A stretch of DNA of 64,000 bases from Symbiodinium natans (Eukaryota > Sar > Dinophyceae > Suessiales > Symbiodiniaceae). Location: the NCBI GenBank assembly GCA_905221605.1, contig CAJNDS010002835.1, forward strand, positions 186,001 through 250,000, written 5' to 3'. The position numbers were made by a program, and so were the translations under genes. Below the pieces are notes generated by a model, which saw nothing but the letters and a program-made list of their open reading frames with translations, was not told where the DNA came from and ran no database searches. Numbering within the stretch: the stretch's first letter is position 1; the number at the start of each line of letters is the position of its first letter. This document shows positions 33,101 to 46,336 of the stretch, piece by piece.

Positions 33101-33900
33101 CCTGGATGCGTCGACCGTCACCAACCCGTAAACCCAAAATGGCGGATGCCGCGAGTCAGAAGGACAATGTGACCATACATCCTTTCCATTGCTCTCTTGA
33201 CAGCCGGCTGTTTCGAGCTGTGTTTTCGCAGAAGAAGGCCTTTGTTGAAGACACGACAGCGAGTAGTTACTGCCTCGAGTGGTCAGCCATGCTTTGCGGT
33301 GCTACATGGACTCATCCCGTCATTGCCAAAGGGCCCTGCCCAGTAGGTTTTGAGGATCGGTGTTTTGAGGTACAGAACACCGCAGGAGAACCGAACACCA
33401 CCGTGCAGCGCAGGAAACCGGACGCCTCTTGGGCAGACCGGTTCCATTAGCTCACTGCGTCTTCTGTGCATAGTGTCCAACGACGGGGACTGACACTAGA
33501 GTGGCGAGGGATAGCGTGCGAGATGGACAGGTGAAAAAAACGGCTTTAAACGCACACTCCTTTAATTTGATTTAGCAGTTTAGCAAATACGACGGCAAAA
33601 GAACACTCCAAACCATGCCTGAAAGGATCTGCCAGCGGCGCGGGGTGTAGGTGTAGAACCAGGCTTCATGTTTAGTAAACATGCTGTGAGATCTGTGAGG
33701 CCGTTCTGGGCTTCAACTTGCCCCTTGGACCGAGACGTCCCAAATCTCAACCCACATGCTCAACGTGTCGAGTCATGTGCAAAGATTTAGCAAGAGCTGC
33801 ATTACTTTGCCCGGCTGAGGAGCTTCTTTGCCGATGAGACAGAGACTTGCGGCAAGTACTTTGCACAGATGGGAGAGTGGCTGGACGCTGGCAAAATCAC
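30107..33900 (+). CDS. MDR-superfamily quinone oxidoreductase (zeta-crystallin-like), about 13 exons
   Basis: Predicted NAD(P)H-dependent quinone reductase without structural zinc. Motifs in order: GFGGSLGSLRLQPD (about 30115), INYADICIRWGLYES and PIIPGFDLAG (30399-30500), and VELAGEDSGFAVGDRIYG (30920-31007). VVVPKSQVVKMPE (about 31104-31143, GC donor GCTGGT), LSFEAAAALPCVFATALHAV (31299-31401) and DALVHSAAGGVGDMLCQ (about 31617-31672) follow. AAGGVG is the nucleotide-binding loop. ILRICGLRVVGIVGQPSK (31881-31934), YEQADVVIDKSSDDW (to 32070), NGYRAIFDANGVATLK (32133-32207) and ASYELLARNGRLVV (32296) are next. Then YGFHSNLPK and PWNWVKMALDLARTPRF (about 32447-32549), DPMDLTLDTK (about 32830), VLGFNLP (about 33699) and FFADETETCGKYFAQMGEWL (about 33815-33900). 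The very last residues of the family (AHR...GKLVL) and the start Met were not found. It lies wholly between two consecutive exons of the GH63-like gene, on the same strand. Confidence 0.85.
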
Positions 33901-34231
33901 AGCTTCTCCACCGCAATGTGCAAGGCTTGTAAGCCCTGTGTGCAGGCCAGGGACTAGATTGAAAGCAGAACTGTGGGTGCCGATGTGTTCTTGGTCAGGT
34001 ACCTCCGGTGCAAACCTTCAGATTGTCAGGGGCGCGGGATGCTCACACTGCCTTGACCTCTGGACGAAGCGTGGGCAAGCTGGTGGTTATGACCTGACAA
34101 GACAAAAAAGATCTCCGACGCGCAGTGACGTGTAGTGCCGTGCAGTGCCGTGCAGCCTGAGAAATCACACCGCAGCATGTCGCCTCACCAACACTTTCTC
34201 ACCGCACTTGGCACGCTGGTTTTGTCAACAG

Positions 34232-37200
34232 GAGCGGCTTTACGGACTGTCCAACCCTCAAGGCAATCATGGCGAGGACGTCAAGGAAGAGGGGATTTCT
34301 TTGCACATGAATTGCACGTTTGGAAGAGGGGTACTGGCATCGGTCAGGAGTTGTACTACTACCTGGATGCCACGCCTACTCACAGCTACATGAAAATGCT
34401 GTACAAGTATCCACAGGCCAAGCCCCAGATGCCCAGCAGATGCCCAGCAGATGCCCAGCAGATGCCCAGCAGATGCCAGAACTCCCCCCCCCCCTCCCCT
34501 CCTTCCCTCCTGACGCCCCCGAGGCAGCGTATCCCTATGATGAGCTGCGGCGGGTGAACTTCGAAAGGAAGCAGGATCCGATGCTGCTGTGCCCCGGCTC
34601 TGTTGCATTATGCGATTGTGTTGCATTGTGGGAAAGTCTCCGGTCTCCCTTGGAAATTGTCTTAGACATTGATTTGGTCTGCAGATTCGACGGTGTCAGG
34701 GAGTATGAGCTGCTTGACACGGGAATCCTGGACAATAACAAGTACTTCGACGTCGTCGTCGAGTGCGGAGCCCTACTTATGCCATGCCAACAGCCCGGCC
34801 ACGCAGCCGGCCACGCAGCCGCTCGTGACTCGCAAGGTACGCGCAAGCCGACGTAGACGACACGCTGGTGCCAGCCTATCCAGCCTACATGTCTGTGCAT
34901 ATCAGCAAGTTGCGGCATCTGTGCACGCGCCTGCTTCTCCTGAGGTGCAGATTACAGCATACAACCGTGGAGACGAGGAGGTTAACGACTGGCTTGCACC
35001 ATGTGCTACAATGCGCACTCGAACGCGCACTCGACGCATCGCGTTGCAGCCGTTGCACATATGCAGGTGCCCGAACTGTAACTGTCGTTGTGCTACTCTG
35101 TGTGTGTGTGGTTTCTCCTAAGTACAGGTACCAGAGGAAGTTGTTGCTACTCTGTGCGCGATTTCTCTTTCTAGCGTGAGCCTGCATCTGATTTTGTTCC
35201 TCCGCGCGCATTGTCGCAACTTTGCAAAAAAGCAACTCGTCCTCGTCCATGGTTTGCAATTTTGGGAGAGAATGGGGGACGCAAAGCTCTCCCATGAAAA
35301 AAGCGGATGGTATCGCACGATGAGGGATGTAAGTAGCCAGTTTCTTGTTGTCTCAGTGCTGTTGCATGATGAGATGGCTCCTTGCAGGATTGATGGGTGG
35401 GCCTTAGAGGACATGTCAGCGGCATTGCACGATGAGATGGGGTAGCCATCTTCTTGTTGCCTCAGTGCTACCGCATGAGACGCCTCCATGACATGGTATA
35501 GGGATCATTCCTGACGCCTCTCGGCCGAAGCCGAGGCGGACGTCAGTACAGTATCACTGGTATTGAATGATGGGAGACTGTTAACATTGGTAGCACATCG
35601 CACAAGCAGAGGCCTAGGGCCTAATTAGGGATTCAGAACATGATTGAACTCAGCAAGAAAACGGTGTCATGGCATGACGAGTAGGCTGCAGGCTTTCCTC
35701 AAAGACAAGTCTCTAAAGTCGCCTCTTTCCTGTTGCCTTCCATGACTTCCATGTCATCGCGTGCGGTTTCAACACGAACCAAGGCCAAGGTCTGCCAAGG
35801 AACCACAAGGAACCCTCTTGAAGGAGCTCGGAGCACTTCGTTTGAGAATCACTGTGGTTTATGTGGTTTCAGGGGCAACCCCAGATTCATGCGACTCGGG
35901 ACAAGAAGGCTGGGCAACTCCGAGCAAATTCGAACGCGCGCTTCAGAAGGCTGCGTTTCCCATGATACCTCTTTCAAAATCAAGCGCAGTCGCTGCACGC
36001 GATGACACTGAGGACGGTCGATTCCATAGAAGCGTGATGACACGGAAAACAGAATATCCACAACAGAAGAATGGGTTAGCAAGTCCAGCTGCTCTCGCAC
36101 GAGCGCGCAAGGCGGAGCTGTGTCTCCTCCCGCAGGCGGAGGGGCTTCTCTGGGGCGTGCAGTCACATCACATGTGTCGGCACATGAGTCGGCTTGGTGC
36201 AGAAGGCCTGGTTCCGCAACACCTGGTCTTGGAAGACGGGCAGCGCCAAACCCGCCATGAAGTATGTCCCCAAGTTTCGGATGATAGAGATCACGTCACT
36301 CCGCCGCCGTTTCACCATGACCCTTTTATGACTATGTTTCACCATGTTATGACAGGAGAGCTGTGCGTTCCCTGTGTGTGCACTTTGCTGTCATACAGCC
36401 GTGCTGTGATCTCTTGGCCAGGCATGATGTGCTTGGCAACTTCCATCTGCATGTGGATGGAGATCCAGAGGCTCGCGGCCAATCGGCATGCGGCCACAGG
36501 TCTCTAGCACAGTCTAGCAGCCGAGTAATCTACAGGTGATCTTTTGCGAGAACGAAACCAACGATCAGCGGGTGAAGGGAGGCTGGAAAACGTGTTCCGT
36601 CGTGTTCTCTCCGCATCTCTCCGTGCTGGAGGCGCGCTGAGCCCCTACAAGGCACATGCTCTTGTTTCTCACAAGCGCCAACTCGGGGGCTCGGCGGCCA
36701 CCTTCCAGTTTTTTGCCGAGGAGCCGGCGCCCGTGGAGCAAAGCAAGGCTCGCCTCGCCTTTTTATTCCCGCCGCCTGTGCAATCACTTGATGTATTGGA
36801 GATCAGGGGTATCCCGGATTGGAATCAGAGATTCGAAGAGCATGATTTCAATATGTGAAAGAGAACTTATTATGAGGCCGAGTCGGTCCCAGGGGACCAT
36901 CGGAGCCTGGAGCCCAATGCTTGGTTCGCCATTTGGCGCAGATTCGGCGGAAACCTGGGCCCGGAGCCTCCGAAGTACGCCGGGGCGCTCAGAGAGCTTC
37001 CTTCAACGCGGCCACCCTTGAACGGCGGCGCACCACCACCACCAACAACTCCCCCCTTTACCCCGGCACAGAAATTAAACAGGATAGTGCCAAGCAGAGC
37101 ATGTGTTCTGCTGCGTATCTGTGGCGGTGTCATATGTAAGCCTGTATCTGCACGTTGCGGCTTGCTGCCCAGGGCCAGGAGACGGGCCTGGACCAGGGCT

Positions 37201-39304
37201 TCCCACACCACCTCAGCCACGCCAAAGGACCTTTCAAGGACAGCGTCCCAGATTCCGCCTGTGAGGCGAAAACTTATACCCTCGATTTCAGTCGTCTAAC
37301 CCGGAGCGGAAGAAGATGCATCTTAGCCCCTCAGGATGGCTTTCACGATTATGTCATCCGCGGCGACAAGGTGTTGCGTGGCCAATGTTGTTTGTTATTC
37401 TTTGAGTCATGTGGAGTTTAACACCATTTTCCAAGGGCCAGGCGCAGCAACATTTTAATGTTGCTGTCGAACCGCCGCGTGGATGAGTGTGGATGAGTGT
37501 GGTATGTGTTTCTCCGTCTTGGAGGCAGCCGTGTCCACCAGCAACGGGACCAAAGCAGGCCTGCTAACGAGGCGAGGGTGCAGCACGGATTGCACGTCCC
37601 TGGTCTCATGCTTCAGAATTAGCAGTTGAGCCATTCCGTTGCTGCGGCGGACACACGTAACACGCGTAACACGCGTAACACGGACTGAACATTGTTTTAT
37701 AGACCTCTTCCATGAGCTGCGCTTCCGGGTCAGGCACAAAGTGGCCGCAGGCAGTCACGTGAGCTTTAGATTGCGCTTGACCTGTGCGGACAAGAGACGG
37801 CACCTCAGCCTTCGAGTGCTTCGAGTGGGGCGTAGCCCTGATCCAAAGATCTCTGGGCACTCACTTCGCGTCGGAGCCCCCAGTCCCGTTGACAAGGCTT
37901 CCCACCCAACGGGGCCTTCTTGGACTTCGATGCGACCCTCCAGTCCCGGAGGGATGAGACCGACAGGCCAGAGCACGAAAAAGAGGGGCGCTCTTACCTA
38001 CGAAAGGGTTGGGGAGGGGGGAAGGGGTACTCCGAGTAATGTTGCACTGTCTTTAGTATGGGCCCCCCCCCCCCCCCCCAAACAAATTTGGGACCCTCTA
38101 TAAGCTCTATAAACGCATGGCCCGGCGACCCCCCCAAACAAATTGGGGGGGGGAGGGGAACCGCCCTCGGGGCCTCAAGCCTTCAGGACCTCAAGGCCTG
38201 AAGCTTTCCAGCGTTTAAGATTCCTGGAGCCCAAGGCCCTAAACACAAACCCTTAAACGCAATTCATCCGAAAAAAAAACTAGGTATTATAGAGGATAGC
38301 CAGACAAACTTGCTAAAGACAGCCTGACCGGCCCGTGGGCTACCTATCACAAAGTTTGTTTGGGGCCTCGTTTCGTAATGAATTTCCATAAGGCTTTACA
38401 TGGAACTGGCCGGGCTTAGATTTCTGGATTCTCTGCGCTCTGGCCCTTTAAGATTCCTGGAGCCCAAGCCCTCAGGGCTTCAAGCCTTACTGCGTAAGCT
38501 CTTAACCCAAAACACAAACCCTTAAAATGGAGGAGGAAGCCGGACGTCATTTGGACACCTTGCCGGCCGGCGCCGCAAGCTCTGAACAAAATCACACTGT
38601 GTCGAATCGGGCACAAGCCCATTGGCAATAATATGTGGCTACCCGTGTTCGATATTTGGTCCTTGGCGGGGCCCACTTCTCTATGGCCACTCCAGCTTGC
38701 TGAAGCAATGGGGCTATGTGCCAATGCGCCCATCGGGAAACGTCCGGACAAAAACTTGTGACAATAGACGGTGCCCCGAACAAACTCGGTTCGCTGAATA
38801 GATTTTCGAAACTTGTGTTTATAGACAGTCCTTGTACTTTCAGCCAGTCCATTATTACTCGGTACTCCGATTTTGAGGGTGGGGGGGGGGGGGGAACAGC
38901 GCTCATGCCGTGGGGTTTAGAATTGCATTCATGGCTCTACAGTTGCGTGCTTTCAGTTGCGAGCTTTTGGAGTGCTTGCAGATCTTGCAGTTGAAGAGGG
39001 TCTGGTCTGGTCACAGATCACCAAGTCCTTACCAAGAAAAGCTCACTGCAACCTGAGAATCAGAGTTGCTCCCAGAGTGTTTGCCGGAATAGTCCTCCAA
39101 GCAGATACTCCATAGTCCCTTGCAGGTTCTATGGCCTCCTGCAGGAGGACATTACATGTCCCGAGCGGCGCCTTGTCCACCGCCAGGTGCCTCTGCTGAT
39201 CTTGGAACAGCATAAACATCTATACATGCCTCTACGCACACACACATCAAAATATGCATGTATAGACAATGTACACTATAGATGCAAGTCTCTTTGATCA
39301 TCAT

Positions 39305-39341
<37 letters not shown>

Positions 39342-42300
39342 ATATATCTATATATACATACATGTATGCGTGTGTGTGTGTGTGTACATATGTAGTCTCG
39401 AAGTATATGAAGCAGCCTGCATCTTCCAATCAGCGAAGCAGACAAGCACAGGTGATTTGCCGGCACTTGGGGGGGGAATGCTGGGGAGCGAAAGAAGAGT
39501 TCCCCCGGACTCCTCGCCCACCGCCCCCGCCCGAATCTTCAGCCCCTCGATCCGAAGCTCGAAACCATTTACGGACCGCGCCACGCATGTCAAGGCTGTG
39601 GTTTTTTCTCCCAGACGCGGTTTTACCCACAGCTCTTGTGCAGTCGTTGGGTCCTGCGCCGCTTCACAAGCAGGCAGGCAGGTCCACATAGAATAGAAAC
39701 CATTTAAGCAAACGCGAGTGCAACCGTTGTCCCCCCGAATTCTGATCCCACGTGTAAAATGCTCATGGCTCAAGGCTCTCGCTGGCATGGTCTGGACCAA
39801 GCAGAGCCTCGGCTATGCTTCTGCTCACATCCCCGAATCTGGATTCTTCCACAGGGGCTTTAGATGTAAGCCAGTGAGGCATATAGCCCTGTGTATGGTT
39901 GGGCAATGTCGGATTTGGTTCATTCGTTTTGTCAACCCGCATGCGGGTTAGCCAATGTGCCAGACTCTGGAGGTTGTACTACTACGACATTCGATCCTGG
40001 CTTTCAGGCAGCAAGAAATCAACACACAGTGTCTTGGGTCCTGTCTCGTCACATTTGCAGGTGACGAGGGTCGTGGAAAGCCCCCAAGCCGTGGTCGGCT
40101 CCTAAGGGGGAGCAGCAGCGACTTTGGGACCACACGCAGATACAGCTGCAACAGCGGGAAACGTCTTCAGTCAGAGGTGGCCGGAACGAAGACTGGGACC
40201 ACCTCTACAATGCCGATGTGATCTCCATGCCGGTGCCGTGCTCTGACTCACTGTATGGGCTTGAGCAGAAGATGCATGTGTCTCGCCTTCTTGACAGGAC
40301 AAGTGGGAGTATCCCTGGTATGCCACATGGGCTTGGGCCTTACACTGTCATAGTAACGCCTCGCAGAAATTGGGCCGCACGACTGGACGTCAAGAGCAAA
40401 AAGGTGACAGCGAACCCAGACAACGCAAATTCTAATCTTGATCTTGCCTCCGCGGCGAGAGCGTTGTGCAGTACAACGAGACTGCCATGAGGCCATGCGC
40501 CAAGGGTGTCCGGTCCTGCGATGATATTCGGGTCCGCGTACGCAATACGGATGGAGGGCCTGAGACGCGCACACACGCACACACATACACACACATACAC
40601 ACATGCACACACCCACGCACTCACGCACGCAAACACGCACGCACGCACGCGTGCACAAGCATGCACATGCACTGCATAGATCAAGCCTTCTTGAAACATC
40701 CGCAATGCAACGTGCCAAGTTCGTTTGAAGCACGCGTCCATTCATTCTAATTTGATTTAAATTGTTTAGGGCATGTGAGTCAGTCACAGATTTGCTCCTA
40801 GCATGGCATAATTTAGTTCAGTCTCACCTGATTTTTGGGAGACACTTTATGGAACTTGTCCTCAAGTACTGTTAATCATCGTTTTCTGCAGGTTTTGTTG
40901 TTGCTCGAGTTTTGAGTTGATACTGTAAAATTTCAAGAATTAGTTGAGGCCATCCACGCGTCCGGGCCATCCGTCTGTAGAAAGCTGTTTCATCAAAATA
41001 GTCGTGCTGTGCTTGCAACATTTGCACATCGACCGCCTCGGCCTGGCCCTGCCACTTGTTCTGGCCATGGGTGTTTCAGTGAATCGAGAAGGGCCCTTCG
41101 CCTTGGATTGGGTTTCCGGGAAGTTGCCAACAGCTCCTCGCAAACCTTGTTCAGTTTGACCCGAAACATCCCGAAACATTACGTAATTAACCAATTGGCA
41201 AAAATATGTATCACCCACAAACGTTTGCGGCAAACGCAACTATAGGATTTGGCCTTCCATTGCCTTCCGCTGGCCCTAGTGGACGCCCAGTTTGCCAAGG
41301 ACACGCGATGCTCCTGTGGCATGTGAGCCATCGCCAGTCCTGTGTATCGCGAGAGTGGCCGTAGAATGTAAGCAGGAGCAATTGCGGCTCATCACGTTGG
41401 TGCCACCGGCCTGCTTTGAGGGACACACCCTTCTGTCCGGTTCTGCCCGCATGCCATCATGTGCTGAAGCTCGGCATAGCTAAGGAACGGCCGTAGCCTC
41501 AGTCGAAGCGGTCAGCCGGAGTTCTTGTCATATGGGTTCTAAGCCACAACACAGCAGAATCACAGAGAAAGGTTTATGCATCCGAACGGGCAGTTTCCAG
41601 CCTACGAGTGGAACTTCAACGACGTGAACCCACCCGTGCATGCCCGACGTCCAAGAGTTTAGGAGTTGATTGGGCTGAGAGAGTGTGGCTTGATGCGTGG
41701 CCTGCTTTGTGGAAATGCGAAGAGCGGAGCGGACGGTCTCAAGGCATGGGCGGTGTGGAGAGTCTTCCAGATGGACCGCAAGAACCGGGCGGACGATGGA
41801 GACTTGAGTGCTGGGCTCACACGAAACTGATTGTGTCTGATTGTGATATCCCATGGCTACTCGACAGCACTACAAGAAATTGCAAAGCATCGATCTCTCT
41901 TTGGCAGGTTTCTTGGAAGAGCTCTTCCACAAGCTCATGCGTCGCAGCCGAATCTACTTTCAACAAACATCACGAGAGACCATCACGAAAGACCATCAGA
42001 GGCTCAACTTCACGTGGTGGGTGAACCGCAAGGATGCCGAGGGGAGGACCGCCCCTGCTCAAGCGTGCTGCTAAACCACTACGAAGAATCATGCATTCAG
42101 CATAGATTGCAATAGCGAGTTATCCGATATAATTGCAACAGCGCTATACTTTCACCAACTTCGTTGTGTTTGAACGACGCGGCATGGCAGGAACATCTTT
42201 CAGGGTGGCTTCCTAGGCGCGGAGCCCACCTGCAAAGCTTCAGCTCAATCTCAGCTCGTGAGCTTGCAGGCCTAGACAACATTGGTGTGGTGGATCGTAG

Positions 42301-44660
42301 CCAGCCATTTCCCAATGGCCAGGGCCCCAGCGAGTCCCAGGTCCCAACGTGCCCCAGCCCATCTCCAGAGATGCTGGACCATGTCCATAAGGTGGGATGA
42401 TCAACCAATCTGATGGCACGAGCTGGATGGCCTTCTACAGCCTGGCCCCCATTGCCCTTAAGTTGGGCCCCCCCAACCCCCCAGGTCCCAAGCTTTGTGG
42501 AACAGCCGGGGCAGAGGCCTGACGCTGATGCGCATGGCTTTGGAGTTGGCCCTCCACAACCCCGTGTGCGCCTGCTACCGCCCGCTCTTTCGGGAGTGCT
42601 GGGGGCGTTCAAAGTTGAAAGTTGAAAGGTTGGGGTTCTCTTCGTTCTCCGCCAGCAAGACATTATACTGGCTACAAGGAAAGGCGACAGGCCCGGAATG
42701 CAACGAGCAAAGGCGTTTGGTGGTGCGTGGGAGTTGCAACCAAGGTCACCGTCCGACAGAACATATTATTATCCCAATTGTATCATCTTGACATCTCGTC
42801 TAGCGACAAATCCTGCCACCCAGCAAACATGGTCCCTCGCCTTGACGTCATAGATTGGATGTCTTTCTGTGACTGTGAGGGATTGCGTGGAGTCCGCTTG
42901 TCCATGGATGCAACCCGGGGGTTCATTCCCATGACTGTGCTACAACACTTGAAGGGCCCATGAAGTCAAGAATCCCCTCGTCCGAAGGCGGCCTGAAGCC
43001 ATCCCAAACTTCATGTGCTGCTCTGCGTTGTCTCCCGGAGTCTTTATCAGGCTTCTAACGATTTGTTCGTCTGACCTGTTGTTCCTTGTCAAGCGGATGG
43101 TTGAGCACTTGAGCTCGACAAATATATCTCCCCAGCAAAGACCAATACGCATGGCAAGAACAACCACACAAATGGGTGTCTTATCGAGTCTTCTCAGCCA
43201 TGCTTGCCACACCGACCAGTTCCCTTGAACGCAACAATGGGAGGTCACACTACTTATGTGGGTAAAGCACGCAAGATTCTGTCATTCACATTGCATTCCA
43301 ACATTGTTGTGTTCGTAGTTCTTTGCACTGCGATGCTCCTCATGTTTGCGTCTGCAGGTACGAAAGCATTGCCTGTAAGTTCCTGGAGCACTTCCTTCAC
43401 ATCGCCCGCGTCACCCGGCTGAGTGGGCTTCTATCCCAATAGTCTGGCACACTGTATCACTTGTATGTTGTATCTTGTATGTATATGTACATATATATAT
43501 ATGTATGGTATAGCGATGCATATGTTTTCTAAACCGACCGGGGGCGGTTCAGGACTCCTGCTTGCTTGCTCAGACCTGCGAACAGCGTATCGGCATGGCG
43601 CACAAGGGATCCGAGCACCCTGAACTTCTGCAGCTGTGCCAGCTGCTGCCAACTTTCTGATTTCCCAGGCCATGACAAGATTGGCAGACAATGCCGAGCA
43701 CGGCCTTTGGGATCCCGTGGATGAGGCGCAGAGTGCTGGACGCAGTGCTTGGGTCGACTTTTGGAGTCTATGCGTTGATGCCTCGAAGCGTTTTTATGTC
43801 AAGTCTGGGCCAGTTCTACTATGATGTGCTGGCCAATCCGGACGGAAGTCGTGCCCTTGCCCCAACAGCGCCGAGTAGTGCCGCCAAGTACTGGAGCCCG
43901 AGCTGGGAAAGGAGGCTGCGTGAATTTGGGATCATTGGGATAAGGAGCCGATCAAGCTGCGTTCCATCGTGGGCCTGATCCCGCTCTTTGCAGTAGAGGC
44001 GAGGGTGGCGAGGGTGGATGGAAAAGGGCACTGAGACACAGTTCCTGCAGCCTTTAAGGGGTGGGGGAGTTTCCTTTTCTCTTTACTTGCAAGGTGCTGG
44101 AGCCCGTGTGGCGGCCCAGCCGCTGGCAGCTGGTATTTCGGCTGCGTCTGTGCACGACGAGCATGCCGTGAGGATATGCTGAAGAAGCTGCCGCGCTTCG
44201 CCAGCCAGACGCCGCAACGCTCAGAGCGAGCGATGGGAGTTTGGCTTTGGGCTTTTCGGGATTTCGAGGGCAAGACTCAGGCAATGGCTTTTCGACAACC
44301 GCCCCGACCTGGCCTGCTTGGTCTCGCGCTTTGTGGAGGCCAGAAGGGCCAGAGAGCCTCCTGGGATGGCACTCACATGTTTTCCGTGCCGATCAACTTG
44401 TGTTCTTTCACGCAGCCTGGCCGCGGCGAGCGCCGGCTCCTCTCCCTTCTGCGAGGATACAGGAGCTACAGAATGAGAAGTGCAAGCGAACCAAAAAACA
44501 AAGAGGGAACAGAGCACGAAGATCACGAAGAGTGCACAGTGACAGAGAGAGAGAAGCAAGCACAGCAGAGGATGTTTTGAGCCATGCCTGAGGATGCGTG
44601 CCTTGCTGAAACGGATGCTCGACCCGGCCGAGTTCCTCTCGGACTTCGGCATACGAGCAC
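34232..44660 (+). CDS. GH63-like glycoside hydrolase, central exons (gene part 2 of 3)
   Basis: At least 20 exons. [18 protein letters not shown] (34232-34285) and [20 protein letters not shown] (34348-34416, GC donor) open it. [11 protein letters not shown] (34524), [20 protein letters not shown] (34700), [12 protein letters not shown] (34945) and [12 protein letters not shown] (36536-36571) follow. [12 protein letters not shown] (37335-37370), LAGMVWTKQ (39780), [10 protein letters not shown] (39972), [18 protein letters not shown] (40180) and [11 protein letters not shown] (40298-40330) come next. [19 protein letters not shown] (41247), [20 protein letters not shown] (41571), [13 protein letters not shown] (41741), FLEELFHKL (41908) and [10 protein letters not shown] (42004) follow. 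Then [11 protein letters not shown] (42270), [11 protein letters not shown] (42405), EHGLWDP (43671), [11 protein letters not shown] (43811), [16 protein letters not shown] (43940), MLKKLPRF (44174), [10 protein letters not shown] (44283) and [16 protein letters not shown] (44592-44660). The W|DLAFH Asp is a candidate catalytic acid. A stretch after 34980 and another at 37.4-39.7 kb are not resolved. Introns hold the smaller repeats listed separately. Confidence 0.85.
34427..34478. repeat. 11-bp tandem repeat AGATGCCCAGC, about 4.7 copies
   Basis: Perfect tandem copies directly after the GC donor of the exon ending at 34416, inside an intron. Confidence 0.9.
37480..39740. other. Large intron sequence of the hydrolase gene, repeat-rich
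   Basis: No confident exon. It contains C runs (38059-38078), G/C runs near 38140 and a G run (38880-38893). Words such as AGATTCCTGGAGCCCAAG appear twice (about 38218 and 38449). An (AT)n tract lies at 39305-39340 with GT repeats at 39369-39385. One or two hydrolase exons (between DYVIRGDK and LAGMVWTKQ) should lie here but I could not place them. Confidence 0.5.
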
Positions 44661-44970
44661 GGTGCCCAGCGGCCCAGCAGCCGCGGCGGGGACCCAGAGA
44701 GGAGATGGCCATGTCACGGTTTTGCCTGTTGCTTGCCTTGATGGCTTCCACTCGAGCCTCTTTGGGGCAGCTTGACATCTGTGATGTGCATAGCAAAGAT
44801 CCGTCAGGCCCATGCTGGCAGCCCAATGCTCCAACAAAGCTGGACCCCCCCCCACCCTCTGCCAGAAGAGAGAAACACGAAAACACCTATTCTCAGTACT
44901 CCTCAGTACTCCTCAGTACTACTCAGTCTCAGTAGCAGGGAATCTGCATGGTGCGCTCGTTTCAGCCGCG

Positions 44971-45664
44971 ATGATTACCAACGATGCCCTTCTTGCATCG
45001 GTGAAGCTGCTGGCCTCGGATCTGGATGGCACTCTCCTGGACCCGCATCACAAGCCGGCCCGCCGCCTCAAAACAGAATGAAACAGAACGTGAGACAACC
45101 GGGTGGGGAATGCGGTGAATGCGGTGCCGACGGTGGGGGGGAAGTGAAAGCTTGTGTGAGGCACAGGGCACCTTCGAGGCGATTGCAGAGTACCAGCGCG
45201 CCGGCGGTTCGTTCGCAGTCTGCACAGGACGAGACCTAGGTTCCGCTCGAGGCTGCAGCTTGAAAGGGCTGCTTTGCTTCGCATCCTGCGACACTCATAT
45301 TGCCCCCACATTGCAGACTTTGACAGCTGGACTTCTTTCTGAGAGGTGTCTTAACGTGCTTTTCTTTGCTGCCGCATGCCTCCGAGAGGTGTGCTCAAGG
45401 GCCTGGACATCGATGTAATGCCGGGCGTTTACTTGAACGGTACCACAGTCAAAGGCGCCCCGCAAGCTTCTAACTTCCAGGATTCCCCCCCCTCGAAAGA
45501 GGCAACAGAGCTCTTTCCCCGAAGTTTAGTTTCGCACCGAACGTGACTCGAGGGCGTGCCAAGCCTGGGCAGGGGAAAAGGTGGCCCTCAAGACTTCTCG
45601 GGACCAACCTTCCCCCAAGCCCCACGAACGAGACAGGGAGAGAGACAGCAGGCATCTCCTTTTC

Positions 45665-45719
<55 letters not shown>

Positions 45720-45913
45720 CCGCTAATTAGAGGGTGAGGCCCGGAGTGATCCGCTAAGGGACTAAGGTGCCAAAGGGGGGCCGATGCCGGGCCTCCGACA
45801 GGTGGGGCTATGGCGGCAAATCCGGTTGCCTTGCGAGCGTTAGCAGGAACTGAGCAGCAGACGGACTGGGGCTTGCATCCGCGCGGGGGGGGCCACCCCC
45901 ATGCCCCAAAGAC

Positions 45914-45952
<39 letters not shown>

Positions 45953-46141
45953 GAGAACTAAAGGGGGACCATCATTGAGGGGGGCATCGTAGGGGGGATC
46001 ATTGCCGAATACTCGGGGGAAACCACACACCTCGCGATGAGAGAGGGGCTATGAAAACCGTGGCCCTTCCGAACAAACTGACCAGTGGACTTCGCGCGCC
46101 CTTGGGGCAGCCTTCCCTTCGGGGGGGGGGCTATGCGTGCA

Positions 46142-46202
<61 letters not shown>

Positions 46203-46289
46203 AGAGCCGCGAACACCGCGGCTGACTCGCATGACTCTGGGGACTTGCGCGCCCTCCGGGGCAGCTCTCCCTTCGGGGGGGGCTAAGCG

Positions 46290-46336
<47 letters not shown>

